Part shown: in pieces, positions 54,133 through 62,353 of the stretch
Layout of the letters: each line of letters starts with the position of its first letter
Numbering within the stretch: position 1 is the stretch's first letter
Assembly (NCBI RefSeq): GCF_016862075.1
Contig: NZ_BOMG01000033.1
Location: 1 to 64,000, forward strand
Length of the DNA stretch: 64,000 nucleotides
Reading direction: 5' to 3'
DNA from: Actinoplanes couchii
Lineage (GTDB): Bacteria; Actinomycetota; Actinomycetes; Mycobacteriales; Micromonosporaceae
Position numbers and translations under genes: made by a program
Notes under the pieces: model-generated
What the model was told of the DNA's origin: nothing
Seen by the model: only the letters and a program-made list of their open reading frames with translations
Databases searched by the model: none

Positions 54133-54172
54133 CGGGAGCCCGCTCGGGTGTGCCATTTCGCGCGGGCTCCCG
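54133..54172 (-). terminator. Terminator of septum-formation copy 2
   Basis: A perfect 11-bp stem (cgggagcccgc / gcgggctcccg) with an 18-nt loop lies 5 nt after the stop of copy 2. Confidence 0.65.
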
Positions 54173-54177
54173 GGTGG

Positions 54178-55743
54178 TCAGCGCCTTCGGACGGAACCCA
54201 TGGTCACGTTGGCCTCCTCGTGGGCGAAGCAGATCACGTCCGGGCCGGCCAGGGGGCCGTCTTCCACCTCGACCCAGTACAGCTGTGCGGCGGCTGCCGG
54301 GTCTTCGGGAGCTGGGGAGCCGGTGTACATCCAGTAGTGGTCCGAGCAACCGGCGTCGATGGCGGCATCTCGGTCGGTGGTGCCGGAGGGGAGCTGGAAG
54401 ACTCCTACCACCTCGCTGCTGTGCATCAGGGAACACGGCACCGCGTCGATCTTGGAGCCGCTCTGTGAGTTCAGGTCCTCGATGCAGTCGCCGGGGCGCA
54501 GGTCGGTGACGCTGATGGAACGTGGGCCGTTCAGTGCCCCGGTGTCGTCACGTTCCGGGTTGGTGGCCTTCTGGTACATCACGGAGCCGAGGAGGCCGAC
54601 GATGAAAACCAGGTACATGCCGGCTACGGCCACCGCGGCGATACCGAGGTTGCGGCCCAGGCGGTCACCGTTGCGGCGGCTCTGGACGAGGCCGGCGATC
54701 CCGAGGACGAGGCCGACCACCCCGAACAGGCAGCCGAGAACCGCGGTGATCAGGCCCGCGATGGACAACCTGTTGGTCTTGCCGTCCCACTGCGGGGCCG
54801 GCCGCGGCCCATACCAGCCGGGCGGCGGCGGACCATAGAGGCCAGCGCCAGGCTGCGGCGATGCGGCATGACCGGGCTGCGGCGGCGCGGCGAACCCAGA
54901 CTGCAGAGGTACGGCAAACCCCGGCTGCGGCGGTACGGCAAACCCGGGCGGCGCCTGGCCATAAAAGGCCACCGGAACCGCCTGAACCGGCAAGCTCGAC
55001 GCGCCCGGCGCAGTCGCCACGCTCAGCGCACCCGACGCGGTCGGCGTGGTCGATACGCCCGACGTGGTCGACGTGGTCGGCGCGGTCGGCGCGGTCGGCG
55101 CGCCTGACGTGGTCGGCGCGGCCAGCATGGTCGGCTCGCCCGACGTGATCGGCACGGTCGGCACGGTCGGCGCAGTCGCCACGCCCGACGCGCCCGACGC
55201 GCCCGACGTGGTCGGCGTGGTCGATTCGCCCGACGTGGTCGGCGTGGTCGACTCGCCCGACGCGGTCGCCGCGCCCAGCGCACCCGACGCGCCCGACGCG
55301 GCCAGCTCGCCCGATGCGGTCGGCTCGGTCGGCTCGCCCGACGCGGTCGGCTCGGTCGGCTCGCCCGACGCGGTCGGCTCGGTCGGCTCGCCCGGCGTGG
55401 TCAGCGTGGGTAGCTCAGCCGGCGCGGCCGGCTGGGCCGGTGGGGACGGCTGGAGCGGCAGAGCTGCCTCGGTCCGCGAGGGGAACTCCGTCAGCGAGGA
55501 AGGCTCGGTCAGCGAGGAAGGCTCGGTCAGCGAGGAAGGCTCGGTCAGCGAAGAGGGCTCGGTCAGCGAAGAGGGCTCGGTCGGGGCGGTCGGGCTGGTT
55601 GGAGCGGGTGGGTGGGGCTGACCGGGTGGGGCGGTTGGGATGGGGGGCTGGTGTGGGGTGGGCTGTGGGAGTGGGGGGTTGTCTGCGGGTGGCGGCGGAA
55701 GGGGCTCGCCGTCGGGATCGGGCTTGGTGTCCTGCTGGGTCAC
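54178..55743 (-). CDS. DUF4190/septum-formation family membrane protein (copy 2, repeat-expanded)
   Basis: A 521-residue paralogue of copy 1. The C-terminal ~220 residues align closely: helices 'RLSIAGLITAVLGCLFGVVG' and 'LGIAAVAVAGMYLVFIVGLL', then 'LRPGDCIEDLNSQSG' and 'VPCSLMHSSEVVGVFQLPSG'. The N-terminal 300 residues are instead a huge Thr/Ser/Pro/Glu/Ala-rich region made of minisatellites, including five SLTEPS units and three of nine residues (TASGEPTEP type). It is therefore three times longer on the cytoplasmic side than copy 1. GTG start, leaderless-type promoter, terminator hairpin after the stop. The two copies look like a tandem duplication including promoters. Confidence 0.82.
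   Translation of the reverse strand: MTQQDTKPDPDGEPLPPPPADNPPLPQPTPHQPPIPTAPPGQPHPPAPTSPTAPTEPSSLTEPSSLTEPSSLTEPSSLTEPSSLTEFPSRTEAALPLQPSPPAQPAAPAELPTLTTPGEPTEPTASGEPTEPTASGEPTEPTASGELAASGASGALGAATASGESTTPTTSGESTTPTTSGASGASGVATAPTVPTVPITSGEPTMLAAPTTSGAPTAPTAPTTSTTSGVSTTPTASGALSVATAPGASSLPVQAVPVAFYGQAPPGFAVPPQPGFAVPLQSGFAAPPQPGHAASPQPGAGLYGPPPPGWYGPRPAPQWDGKTNRLSIAGLITAVLGCLFGVVGLVLGIAGLVQSRRNGDRLGRNLGIAAVAVAGMYLVFIVGLLGSVMYQKATNPERDDTGALNGPRSISVTDLRPGDCIEDLNSQSGSKIDAVPCSLMHSSEVVGVFQLPSGTTDRDAAIDAGCSDHYWMYTGSPAPEDPAAAAQLYWVEVEDGPLAGPDVICFAHEEANVTMGSVRRR
55205..55393. repeat. 27-nt minisatellite in septum-formation copy 2
   Basis: Two 27-nt units at 55205-55258 and three at 55313-55393 are made of gtcggc/gtcggct sub-motifs and encode nine-residue Thr/Ser/Gly/Glu/Pro repeats. 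Degenerate copies extend to about 55030. Confidence 0.85.
55490..55579. repeat. 18-nt minisatellite in septum-formation copy 2
   Basis: Five head-to-tail units of gtcagcga(g/a)gaaggctcg-type sequence encode the six-residue Ser-Leu-Thr-Glu-Pro-Ser repeat. The first three are identical and the last two share a variant, consistent with recent slippage. Confidence 0.88.
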
Positions 55744-55753
55744 CGGGGCACTT

Positions 55754-55783
55754 TATATAGATGATCTTCTAGCGTGCTGTCCT
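55754..55783 (-). promoter_or_regulatory. Promoter of septum-formation copy 2
   Basis: On the minus strand AGGACA, an 18-nt spacer and TATATA, ending 10 nt before the GTG start. The flanks (gaagatcNNct) match the copy 1 promoter. Confidence 0.5.
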
Positions 55784-55790
55784 TTTTGCA

Positions 55791-55858
55791 GTGACCGGCA
55801 CCACCGCGTCCGGCCCGGCGGTCGCGGGGCGGTCCGGGGTCGGGACCGCCTCGCGTGA
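55791..55858. repeat. Dispersed intergenic repeat, copy B
   Basis: Related at about 80% by eye to 21413-21480. The first 30 nt are also present at 54022-54051 upstream of septum-formation copy 1. This copy lies between mutM and the promoter of septum-formation copy 2. Confidence 0.6.
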
Positions 55859-55887
55859 TTCCCACGGGGCTCTGGGTTGATCCCGTA

Positions 55888-56733
55888 CTAGAAACGGGGT
55901 CTGGGTTGGCATTTGGGGCAGCTGAACGAGGAGCGGTTCATGAACTGCTCGCGGCGGATGATGGCTCCGCAGCGGTGGCAGGGCTCGTTCTCCCGGCCGT
56001 AGGCGTTGAGGGAGCGGTCGAAATAGCCGCTCTCGCCGTTCACGTCCACATACAGCTCGTCGAAACTGGTGCCGCCCACCTTGATCGCCTCGCCCAGGAC
56101 GTCTCGGACGTGGGCCAGCAGGCGTTTCACCGCGGGTGTGGACAGCTGGTCGGTGGGGCGGGTGCCGTGCAGTTTCGCCCGCCACAGCGCCTCGTCGGCG
56201 TAGATGTTGCCCACCCCGGAGATCAGTGTCTGGTCCAGCAGGGCCCGTTTGACCTCGGTGTGCCGGCCGCGCATCCGGGCCGTGAACGCCGTGTCGTCGA
56301 AGAGCGGGTCCATCGGGTCGCGGGCGATGTGCGAGATCTCGGTCGGCAGCTCGGCGCCGCCCTCGGAGACCGAGAGGCCGCCGAACGTGCGCTGGTCCAC
56401 GAATCGCAGCTGCGGGCCGCCGTCGGTGAACGTGAACCGGACCCGCAGATGTTTCTCGTCCGGCGCCTCGGCGGGCTGCATCAGCAGCTGGCCGCTCATC
56501 CCCAGGTGGCCGATGATCGCGTCGCCGGAGTCGAGCGGCAGCCACAGGTATTTGCCGCGGCGGGAGATCTCACCCACGGTACGGCCGGCCAGCACCGCCG
56601 CGAAATGGGCGTCGCCGGGCAGGTGCCGGCGGATGGCGCGGGGGTGCAGCACTTCGGCGGTGGCGATGGTGCGGCCGGTCACCCACTTCGCCAGGCCCAT
56701 CCGGACCGTCTCGACCTCGGGAAGCTCAGGCAC
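55888..56733 (-). CDS. mutM: Formamidopyrimidine-DNA glycosylase
   Basis: A Fpg bifunctional glycosylase/AP lyase that removes 8-oxoguanine and formamidopyrimidines. It has 281 residues. N-terminal '[14 protein letters not shown]' supplies the Pro1 nucleophile and Glu; '[10 protein letters not shown]' holds the conserved Lys; '[14 protein letters not shown]' is the helix-two-turn-helix. The C-terminal zinc finger '[13 protein letters not shown]' and 'SFSCPKCQ' retains all four Cys. It sits between smc and rnc as in other actinobacteria, separated from smc here by the Pel-like and septum genes. Confidence 0.95.
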   Translation of the reverse strand: MPELPEVETVRMGLAKWVTGRTIATAEVLHPRAIRRHLPGDAHFAAVLAGRTVGEISRRGKYLWLPLDSGDAIIGHLGMSGQLLMQPAEAPDEKHLRVRFTFTDGGPQLRFVDQRTFGGLSVSEGGAELPTEISHIARDPMDPLFDDTAFTARMRGRHTEVKRALLDQTLISGVGNIYADEALWRAKLHGTRPTDQLSTPAVKRLLAHVRDVLGEAIKVGGTSFDELYVDVNGESGYFDRSLNAYGRENEPCHRCGAIIRREQFMNRSSFSCPKCQPRPRF

Positions 56734-56761
56734 TGGACGCGTTCCTCCTGGTGGGGTGTGA

Positions 56762-57928
56762 CTAGAGCGTGTAGGGCCAGACGGTGACGAGGTAGGCGCC
56801 GAACCAGAGTCCGAACAGCGCCCAGGCGGTGATGGACAGGATCGCGACCTTGGGCCGGGCCTTGGACGCCGCCACCACGGCGGGCAGCAGCGTCAACAGT
56901 ACGGGCAGCAGCAGCCGTGGTTTGGAGTGGTAGAAACCGGCCTGGCCATAGACCAGGATCATCGCCACCACGCCGTAGACGGCGAGCGGCAACCACGGCT
57001 TCTGGGCCAGCGCCACCCCGGCCGCGGCAAGCGCCACGAGCAGCATGAACGCCATGCTGACCGGGATCCAGCCGTCGCCGGACCGCAGCGTCGTCCAGAG
57101 GAACTCGGCAGTGCTCTTCCCGTAGTCGAACGAGGTGCCCCAGCCCGCGGTCTGGATCTGGAACCAGGCGGTCAGGTCACCCACCCGGTAGGCGACCCAG
57201 CCCAGGTAGAGCGGCACCCCGGCGAGCGCGACAGCGGCCGCGGTCAGCGGTTTCCAGGCCTGCTCGCGGCTCTCCCGGACGGCCAGCAGGGCGGCCACCG
57301 CCAGGCCGATCGCGGCGGCCGCGCCGGTCGGCCGGGACAGCGCGGTCAGCAGACCCAGCAGTCCGGCGGCCCACCACACCCGGCGGTGGGCGGCCACGAA
57401 CATGCCGGCGACCAGGGCGATGTAGATGCTCTCCGAGTAACCCATGGACAGCACCACCGACACCGGCGCCGAACAGCAGATCGCCACCAGCGCCCAGCCG
57501 GCCCGCTTGCCGTACAGGCTGGTGCCGAGCAGGTGCAGGGCGATCGCGGCGCCGATCGAGGCCAGCCAGGCCACCGTCAGGGCGGCGGTGCCCGGGTCGA
57601 TGCCGAGCGCCGCGCCGAACCGGATCAGCATCGGGTAGACCGGGAAGAAGGCCAGCTCGTTGCCTTCCATCCGGCCGTCCGCCGCGTAGGTGAAACCCTC
57701 CGGGTAGCCGTCCATGGCCACCCGGATGAACCAGCCGGTGTCCCAGATCAGCAGCCGGTCCCAGACGGTCTTGGGCTCACTGTTGGCGGCGCCCATCCAG
57801 GCGATCATCAGCAGCTGGACGATCCGGGTGAGCCCGAGTATGACGACGGCGGTGGCCACCCCCTGCCACCCGCCCGATTTATCCCATAGACTATCTTTTT
57901 TCGTGACTTCTTCGCTTATAGCGGTCAC
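56762..57928 (-). CDS. PIG-V-like membrane mannosyltransferase
   Basis: A 388-residue GT-C-type polytopic protein with about nine to ten helices. Family marks are '[17 protein letters not shown]', '[14 protein letters not shown]' and '[15 protein letters not shown]' followed by '[13 protein letters not shown]', as in PIG-V/GPI mannosyltransferase-2-like proteins that use polyprenyl-phosphate mannose outside the membrane. In actinobacteria such enzymes act on lipoglycans or glycoproteins; the acceptor is unknown. The GTG overlaps the rnc stop (GTGA). A gene between fpg and rnc is not part of the M. tuberculosis order, so it is an insertion into the operon. Confidence 0.82.
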   Translation of the reverse strand: MTAISEEVTKKDSLWDKSGGWQGVATAVVILGLTRIVQLLMIAWMGAANSEPKTVWDRLLIWDTGWFIRVAMDGYPEGFTYAADGRMEGNELAFFPVYPMLIRFGAALGIDPGTAALTVAWLASIGAAIALHLLGTSLYGKRAGWALVAICCSAPVSVVLSMGYSESIYIALVAGMFVAAHRRVWWAAGLLGLLTALSRPTGAAAAIGLAVAALLAVRESREQAWKPLTAAAVALAGVPLYLGWVAYRVGDLTAWFQIQTAGWGTSFDYGKSTAEFLWTTLRSGDGWIPVSMAFMLLVALAAAGVALAQKPWLPLAVYGVVAMILVYGQAGFYHSKPRLLLPVLLTLLPAVVAASKARPKVAILSITAWALFGLWFGAYLVTVWPYTL

Positions 57929-58692
57929 GACTCGGTCGTCTCCTCCGCCTGCTCCGGAGCGTCTTCCTCCGGGTCGTCCTCCTCCGACTGCTCCGTCAGG
58001 GTCCGCCAGGCCGCGGCCGCCGCCCGCTGCTCGGCCTGCTTCTTGCTGCGGCCCTCGGACCCGCCGTACCGCTCGCCCGCGACCACGACCCACGCGGTGA
58101 ACGTCTTCGCGTGATCCGGGCCGGAGTCCTCGATCTCGTAGTCCGGCACGCCCAGCCCGAGCGCCGCCGTCAGCTCCTGCAGGCTGGTCTTCCAGTCCAG
58201 GGCCGCGCCCCGCCCGGCCGACTCGGCCATCAGCGGGTCGAACAGCCGGTGGATCACCTCGCCGGCGATCTCCAGCCCGTGCTCCAGGTAGATCGCGCCG
58301 AGCAGCGCCTCCAGCGTGTCCGCCAGGATGCTCGCCTTGTCCCGGCCGCCGGTGGTCTCCTCACCCTTGCCGAGCAGCAGGTGCGGGCCGAGACCGGCCG
58401 GGCCCAGGCCGCGCGCCACGTCGGCCAGCGCGTGCATGTTGACCACGCTCGCGCGCAGCTTGGCCAGCTGGCCCTCGGGCAGGTCCGGGTGGTTGTGGAA
58501 CAGCGCCGAGGTGATCACCACGCCGAGCACCGAGTCGCCCAGGAACTCCAGGCGTTCGTTGGTCGGCAGGCCGCCGTTCTCGTAGGCGTACGAGCGGTGG
58601 GTCAGCGCACGTTCCAGCAGCTCCGGCTTGAACGGCACACCGAAGGCCTCCTCGAGCGGCTCGGTGGACGGACGGCGGCGCTTGTCATTCAT
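57925..58692 (-). CDS. rnc: Ribonuclease III
   Basis: A dsRNA endonuclease that processes rRNA precursors. It has 255 residues. The catalytic domain carries '[20 protein letters not shown]' and '[15 protein letters not shown]' with its acidic metal ligands, and later '[15 protein letters not shown]'. The C-terminal dsRBD includes '[18 protein letters not shown]' and '[15 protein letters not shown]'. An acidic 25-residue tail ([13 protein letters not shown]) ends the protein. It overlaps plsX by 8 nt and is coupled to the mannosyltransferase. Confidence 0.95.
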   Translation of the reverse strand: MNDKRRRPSTEPLEEAFGVPFKPELLERALTHRSYAYENGGLPTNERLEFLGDSVLGVVITSALFHNHPDLPEGQLAKLRASVVNMHALADVARGLGPAGLGPHLLLGKGEETTGGRDKASILADTLEALLGAIYLEHGLEIAGEVIHRLFDPLMAESAGRGAALDWKTSLQELTAALGLGVPDYEIEDSGPDHAKTFTAWVVVAGERYGGSEGRSKKQAEQRAAAAAWRTLTEQSEEDDPEEDAPEQAEETTES

Positions 58693-59680
58693 GGGCGATA
58701 CCTCGCTGGGCTCTCAGCAGATCGGCGATGGCCGCGACGGAGCCGCGGCGGTGCAGGTCGGCCGCGTGCGCGATGCCCGCGGCCAGGTCGGGGCCGCCGG
58801 CGGCGCCGTGGCAGACGATCACCGTGCCGGAGACTCCGAGCAGCAGTGCGGCCCGGGGCGGCGGAGCGGTGTCCGGGGAGGGTGGGCCGGTCAGCGCGTA
58901 CGCCGTCTCCAAGCCCTTGAGCAGTACGTTTCCGGTGAAGCCGTCGGTCACGACGACGTCGGCGGCCCGGCCGAGCACGACGTCGCCGCCCTCGACCAGA
59001 CCGGCGTAGCGGGCGCCCGCGGGCAACGGCATGTCGTAGAGCTTCGCGGGCAGGGCCCGGCGCAGGCGATCGCCCTTGCCGGGTTCGGTGCCGATGGTGA
59101 GCAACCCCACGCGCGGGGCGGCGATCCGGTGCACGACCGAGGCGTACGCGGCGCCGAGCCGGGCGTGCCAGGCGAGGGTCTCCTCGTCCGGGTCGACGGA
59201 GGAACCCACGTCGAGCAGCACGAGACGGCCGGCCGCGGTCGGCAGCACGGCGGTGAGGGCGGGGCGGCGGATGCCGGGCCAGCGGCCCAGCTCACGGGCC
59301 GCGGAGAGAACCAGGGACCGGGTGTCACCGGCCGAGACGAGTGCGTCGGCACGGCCCTCGGCGACCGCCCGGACCGCGCCGTGCACGGTGTCGGTGGGGG
59401 TGATCGCGGTGGTCACCCGGCGTCGCTCGGCCGGTTTGAGGGCAGCGAGCACCGCGTCGGCGGCTTCGGCCGGACCGACGAGAGTCAGTTGAAGGGACGG
59501 ATCCGCCCGGCAAGCACGCAGAGCGCCGTCAACCACGACGGCGGGAGCCTGGTCCCCGCCGAGGAGGTCGACGGCGATCCGCGCGGTGCCCGGCTCCCCG
59601 ACAGTGCGCTGTCCGGGAGCCGTGGCACCGGTGGTTCGCCACCGCTCGGGCACGACCCGCCCGAAGATCGGGCGCGTCAC
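58685..59680 (-). CDS. plsX: Phosphate acyltransferase PlsX-like
   Basis: PlsX makes acyl-phosphate from acyl-ACP for phospholipid synthesis. The 331-residue protein has the family motifs '[20 protein letters not shown]' near residue 34, '[16 protein letters not shown]', '[13 protein letters not shown]' and '[17 protein letters not shown]'. The first 30 residues before the barrel are an actinobacterial extension; the start is GTG, 9 nt after rpmF, without an obvious ribosome-binding site. The rpmF-plsX pairing is ancient and typical. The usual 'GNTGA' loop reads 'SAGDT', so the loop is diverged and activity should not be taken for granted. Confidence 0.85.
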   Translation of the reverse strand: MTRPIFGRVVPERWRTTGATAPGQRTVGEPGTARIAVDLLGGDQAPAVVVDGALRACRADPSLQLTLVGPAEAADAVLAALKPAERRRVTTAITPTDTVHGAVRAVAEGRADALVSAGDTRSLVLSAARELGRWPGIRRPALTAVLPTAAGRLVLLDVGSSVDPDEETLAWHARLGAAYASVVHRIAAPRVGLLTIGTEPGKGDRLRRALPAKLYDMPLPAGARYAGLVEGGDVVLGRAADVVVTDGFTGNVLLKGLETAYALTGPPSPDTAPPPRAALLLGVSGTVIVCHGAAGGPDLAAGIAHAADLHRRGSVAAIADLLRAQRGIAHE

Positions 59681-59689
59681 GCGGCGACG

Positions 59690-59863
59690 TCAGACCTCGA
59701 GGACCTGACGGCCGTTGTAGGTGCCGCAGACGCCACAGGCGGCGTGCGGCAGCTTCGGCGACTTGCACTGGGAGCAGGCCGCGGTAACCACCGCGGTCGC
59801 CTTCCAGTTCGCCCGCCGCGAGCGGGTGTTGCTGCGCGACATCTTGCGCTTCGGGACGGCCAC
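59690..59863 (-). CDS. rpmF: 50S ribosomal protein L32
   Basis: A 57-residue L32. 'MAVPKRKMSRSNTRSRRANW' is the universal start. Two CxxC pairs, 'CSQCKSPK' and 'CGVCGTYNGRQVLEV', make it the zinc-binding paralogue. The GTG start has a strong aaggag site and the gene begins 5 nt after the DUF177 stop. Confidence 0.96.
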   Translation of the reverse strand: MAVPKRKMSRSNTRSRRANWKATAVVTAACSQCKSPKLPHAACGVCGTYNGRQVLEV

Positions 59864-59868
59864 GGTTC

Positions 59869-60432
59869 CTACTCCTTGTTGTTTGACAGGTTGCGCAATG
59901 CGGCCCAGCGGGGGTCGACTTCCTCGTGGCTGTGATCAGCCGGAAGGTCGTCGAAGTGCACCCCGCAGTCGGGGCACAACCCTGGGCAGTCCGGGCGGCA
60001 GAGCGGAGTGACCGGCAGCTTCAGGACGATCGCGTCCCGGACCGCCGGCTCCAAGTCAAGCAGGTCGCCCGACATCCGCCCGACCTCGTCGTCTTCGGTG
60101 GTCTCCTCCGTGGTGCTGTCCGCATAGGCGAACAGCTCCGCGATGTGCACCTCGAACGTCTTGTCGATCTCGTTGAGGCACCGGCCGCACTCACCCTTGA
60201 GCGAGCCGGCGGCGGTGCCCGTGATGTAGACCCCCTCGGAGACCGACGTCATCGTCATCTCGAGCGTGACATCGGAGCCCTCAGGAACCGAGATCATCTC
60301 CACGCCGAGGTCCGCCGGGGCCGGCACCACCCTGTTCAGGGCACGCGTCGCACCAGGCTGCCGCGGCAGTTTCGTCGTGTCGACGACCAGCGGTTGCCTG
60401 GGGTCCAGGTGGCTCTGCGGTGACTTGGGCAT
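59869..60432 (-). CDS. YceD/DUF177 family protein
   Basis: A 187-residue DUF177 protein, the family linked to 23S rRNA accumulation in plants and bacteria and almost always found upstream of rpmF. It has 'GVYITGTAAGSLKGECGRCL' with the first Cys pair and 'CRPDCPGLCPDCGVHF' with the second, a likely zinc site, then 'DPRWAALRNLSN', the family end. Starts with ATG 'MPKSPQSHLDPRQP'. The M. tuberculosis homologue is Rv2926c. Co-transcribed with rpmF-plsX-rnc. Confidence 0.92.
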   Translation of the reverse strand: MPKSPQSHLDPRQPLVVDTTKLPRQPGATRALNRVVPAPADLGVEMISVPEGSDVTLEMTMTSVSEGVYITGTAAGSLKGECGRCLNEIDKTFEVHIAELFAYADSTTEETTEDDEVGRMSGDLLDLEPAVRDAIVLKLPVTPLCRPDCPGLCPDCGVHFDDLPADHSHEEVDPRWAALRNLSNNKE

Positions 60433-60508
60433 CGTGATTCCTCAGCCATGGGTAGGCCGACCGAAAACATTACCTGAGCTTGTAGGACGTCGTCGAATCG
60501 GCCCTGGG

Positions 60509-61006
60509 TTAGAAGGGCAGCGGGCGCTCGGCGTCCTCACCTTGGAAGGTTCCGATCTCGCGTAGCGCATGCATCTTGTCACGGCCCCGCTCGATCGAGG
60601 CCAGCGCCCGGGTCAGGAACTGCTCGAAGTTGGCCAGGGCGGTGTCGACGTAGTCGTCGACCTCCTCCCGCAGACGCTGCGCCTCGCTGCGGGCCTCGGC
60701 GATGATCCGGGAACCCTCGTGCTCGGCCGAGACGGTGATCTCGTTCACCGAGACGAGGCGCGCGTGTTCAGCCTCACTCTCCCGGACGATCCGGTCGGCC
60801 TCGCGACGGCCGGCGTCGACGATCCGGTCCCGCTCGTCCAGGACGGCGGCCGCCTTGCGGAGCTCCGAGGGCAACTCGGCGCGGAGGTCCTCCAGGCGCT
60901 CGATCATCTCGGTGCGGTCGAACATGAAGTTCGTCCGCGACATCGGCACGGCGCGGGCGTCCTGGACCAACTCGATGAGTTCGTCGATACGGTCGAGCGG
61001 ATCCAC
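60509..61006 (-). CDS. SepIVA-like DivIVA-domain coiled-coil protein
   Basis: A 165-residue mostly helical protein. 'MDPLDRIDELIELVQDARAV' followed by 'PMSRTNFMFDRTEMIERLED' resembles the N-terminus of mycobacterial SepIVA (Rv2927c), a DivIVA-domain septation factor, and the end 'DYVDTALANFEQFLTRALAS' matches its C-terminus. The central coiled coil is about 80 residues shorter than in M. tuberculosis, leaving 'ADRIVRESEAEHARLVSVNE' and little more. Position next to DUF177 and rnc is conserved. A role in septum or polar envelope growth is therefore inferred by synteny and similarity. Confidence 0.82.
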   Translation of the reverse strand: MDPLDRIDELIELVQDARAVPMSRTNFMFDRTEMIERLEDLRAELPSELRKAAAVLDERDRIVDAGRREADRIVRESEAEHARLVSVNEITVSAEHEGSRIIAEARSEAQRLREEVDDYVDTALANFEQFLTRALASIERGRDKMHALREIGTFQGEDAERPLPF

Positions 61007-61037
61007 CGGTGTCTCACTCCCGTCTAGTCGCTGCCGC

Positions 61038-61517
61038 CTAATTCTGCTTCAACCGGCCCACGAGCCGGTCGAGCACATTGTCCGGCAGGTAGGCCGAGGC
61101 GTCGCCGCCCCACTTCACCACGTCCTTGACGAGGCTCGAGGACAGGAATGAGTAAAGCGGATTGGTCGGCATGAACAGTGTCTCCACACCGGAGAGCCCG
61201 ATGTTCATCTGTGCCATCTGCAGCTCGTAGTCGAAGTCGCTGACCGCGCGCAGGCCCTTCACCACCACCGCGGCGCCCTGGGACCGGCAGAAGTCGACCA
61301 GCAGGCCGTGGAACGACGCGACACGGACGTTGCCGTACTCCGCGGTCGCCTCCCGGAGCATCTCCAGGCGTTCCTCGATGGTGAACAGCCCGGTCTTCGA
61401 CTGGTTGATGAGGACCCCGATGATGACCTCGTCGAACAGCCGGCTGGCCCGGCCGACGATGTCGAGATGCCCGTTGGTGACCGGGTCGAAGGAGCCTGGA
61501 CACACCGCTCGTCTCAT
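61038..61517 (-). CDS. coaD: Phosphopantetheine adenylyltransferase
   Basis: The penultimate enzyme of coenzyme A synthesis. It has 159 residues. 'MRRAVCPGSFDPVTNGHLDI' has the nucleotidyltransferase T/HxGH motif; 'VVVKGLRAVSDFDYELQMAQ' and 'SSSLVKDVVKWGGD' (ISSS-like) complete the active site. I use the ATG overlapping the rsmD stop by 4 nt. The length matches the family (155-165). Confidence 0.96.
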   Translation of the reverse strand: MRRAVCPGSFDPVTNGHLDIVGRASRLFDEVIIGVLINQSKTGLFTIEERLEMLREATAEYGNVRVASFHGLLVDFCRSQGAAVVVKGLRAVSDFDYELQMAQMNIGLSGVETLFMPTNPLYSFLSSSLVKDVVKWGGDASAYLPDNVLDRLVGRLKQN

Positions 61518-62077
61518 GATCGGCGACCGTACCAAAGAGTGGTGTCGCCGTAACGCCGGGTACGGTCCCCTGCTAGACCGTCCACCCAGTTCATCGGACC
61601 GCTGCGCCGGGACCGCTCGAAGACCACCACGGCGTCCTCGGCGAGCCAGTCGTTGGCCACCAGCTCCCGCTGAAGACTGTCGATCTCGTCGTCGCCGAGC
61701 ACGTAGGGCGGGTCGGCGAAGACCACGTCGTACCGACCACCGGCCGGGCGGTCGGCGAGCACCTGCAGCACCTTGCCGGTCACCAGTTTCGCGGCCGGCC
61801 CGACCTTCAGCAGGACGATGTTGTCCCGGATCACCCGCGCCGCCTTGGCGTCCGCCTCGACCAGCAGCGCGTGGTCCGCGCCCCGGGACAGCGACTCCAG
61901 CCCGATGGCGCCGGACCCGGCATAGAGGTCGGCGACCCGCGCACCGGACAGATCGGTCATCGACTCCAGGGCGCTGAAGAACGCCTCCCGGACACGGTCC
62001 GATGTGGGCCTGGTGAGCGGGCCGGACGGGGCGGTCAGCCGTCGCCCTCCGTGTACACCCGCGATAATCCTGGTCAT
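61514..62077 (-). CDS. rsmD: 16S rRNA (guanine966-N2)-methyltransferase
   Basis: A 187-residue SAM methyltransferase. It starts at 'MTRIIAGVHGGRRLTAPSG', with 'TRPTSDRVREAFFSAL', SAM motif I 'VADLYAGSGAIGLESLSRGA' and catalytic 'DVVFADPPYVL'. These are the RsmD signatures. The longer frame starting 69 nt upstream is not conserved. Head of the rsmD-coaD unit, divergent from the LPXTG gene across 276 nt that hold both promoters but no box I can fix. Confidence 0.93.
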   Translation of the reverse strand: MTRIIAGVHGGRRLTAPSGPLTRPTSDRVREAFFSALESMTDLSGARVADLYAGSGAIGLESLSRGADHALLVEADAKAARVIRDNIVLLKVGPAAKLVTGKVLQVLADRPAGGRYDVVFADPPYVLGDDEIDSLQRELVANDWLAEDAVVVFERSRRSGPMNWVDGLAGDRTRRYGDTTLWYGRRS

Positions 62078-62353
62078 CACAGGCGACGCTACTTCACCAC
62101 CTCGGACGGGCCACTCGCGTGTGAACATTTCCCCCACCGTGGGCACGCCACGCGATCACCCGACTCCTATGAGTACAACGAAGATCTCAAATCTGCATCA
62201 AGAATCTAAGGGCGCGCTGAGACATTTCATTGATCTCCCGAACTGGTTAAGGTCAGGCGGCGCTGACGCGGGGACGGTTCGGTATCGACGTTTGTATGGA
62301 CACCGACCTTTGTCCCGCTCGCGCTCCGAAATCCCTTTGCAACAGGAGAAGGC

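Noticed and set aside
55046..55621. A 191-codon Val/Gly/Ser/Asp repeat frame on the plus strand
   Set aside because: It is the antisense reading of the minisatellites in septum-formation copy 2; any multiple-of-three repeat opens all frames.
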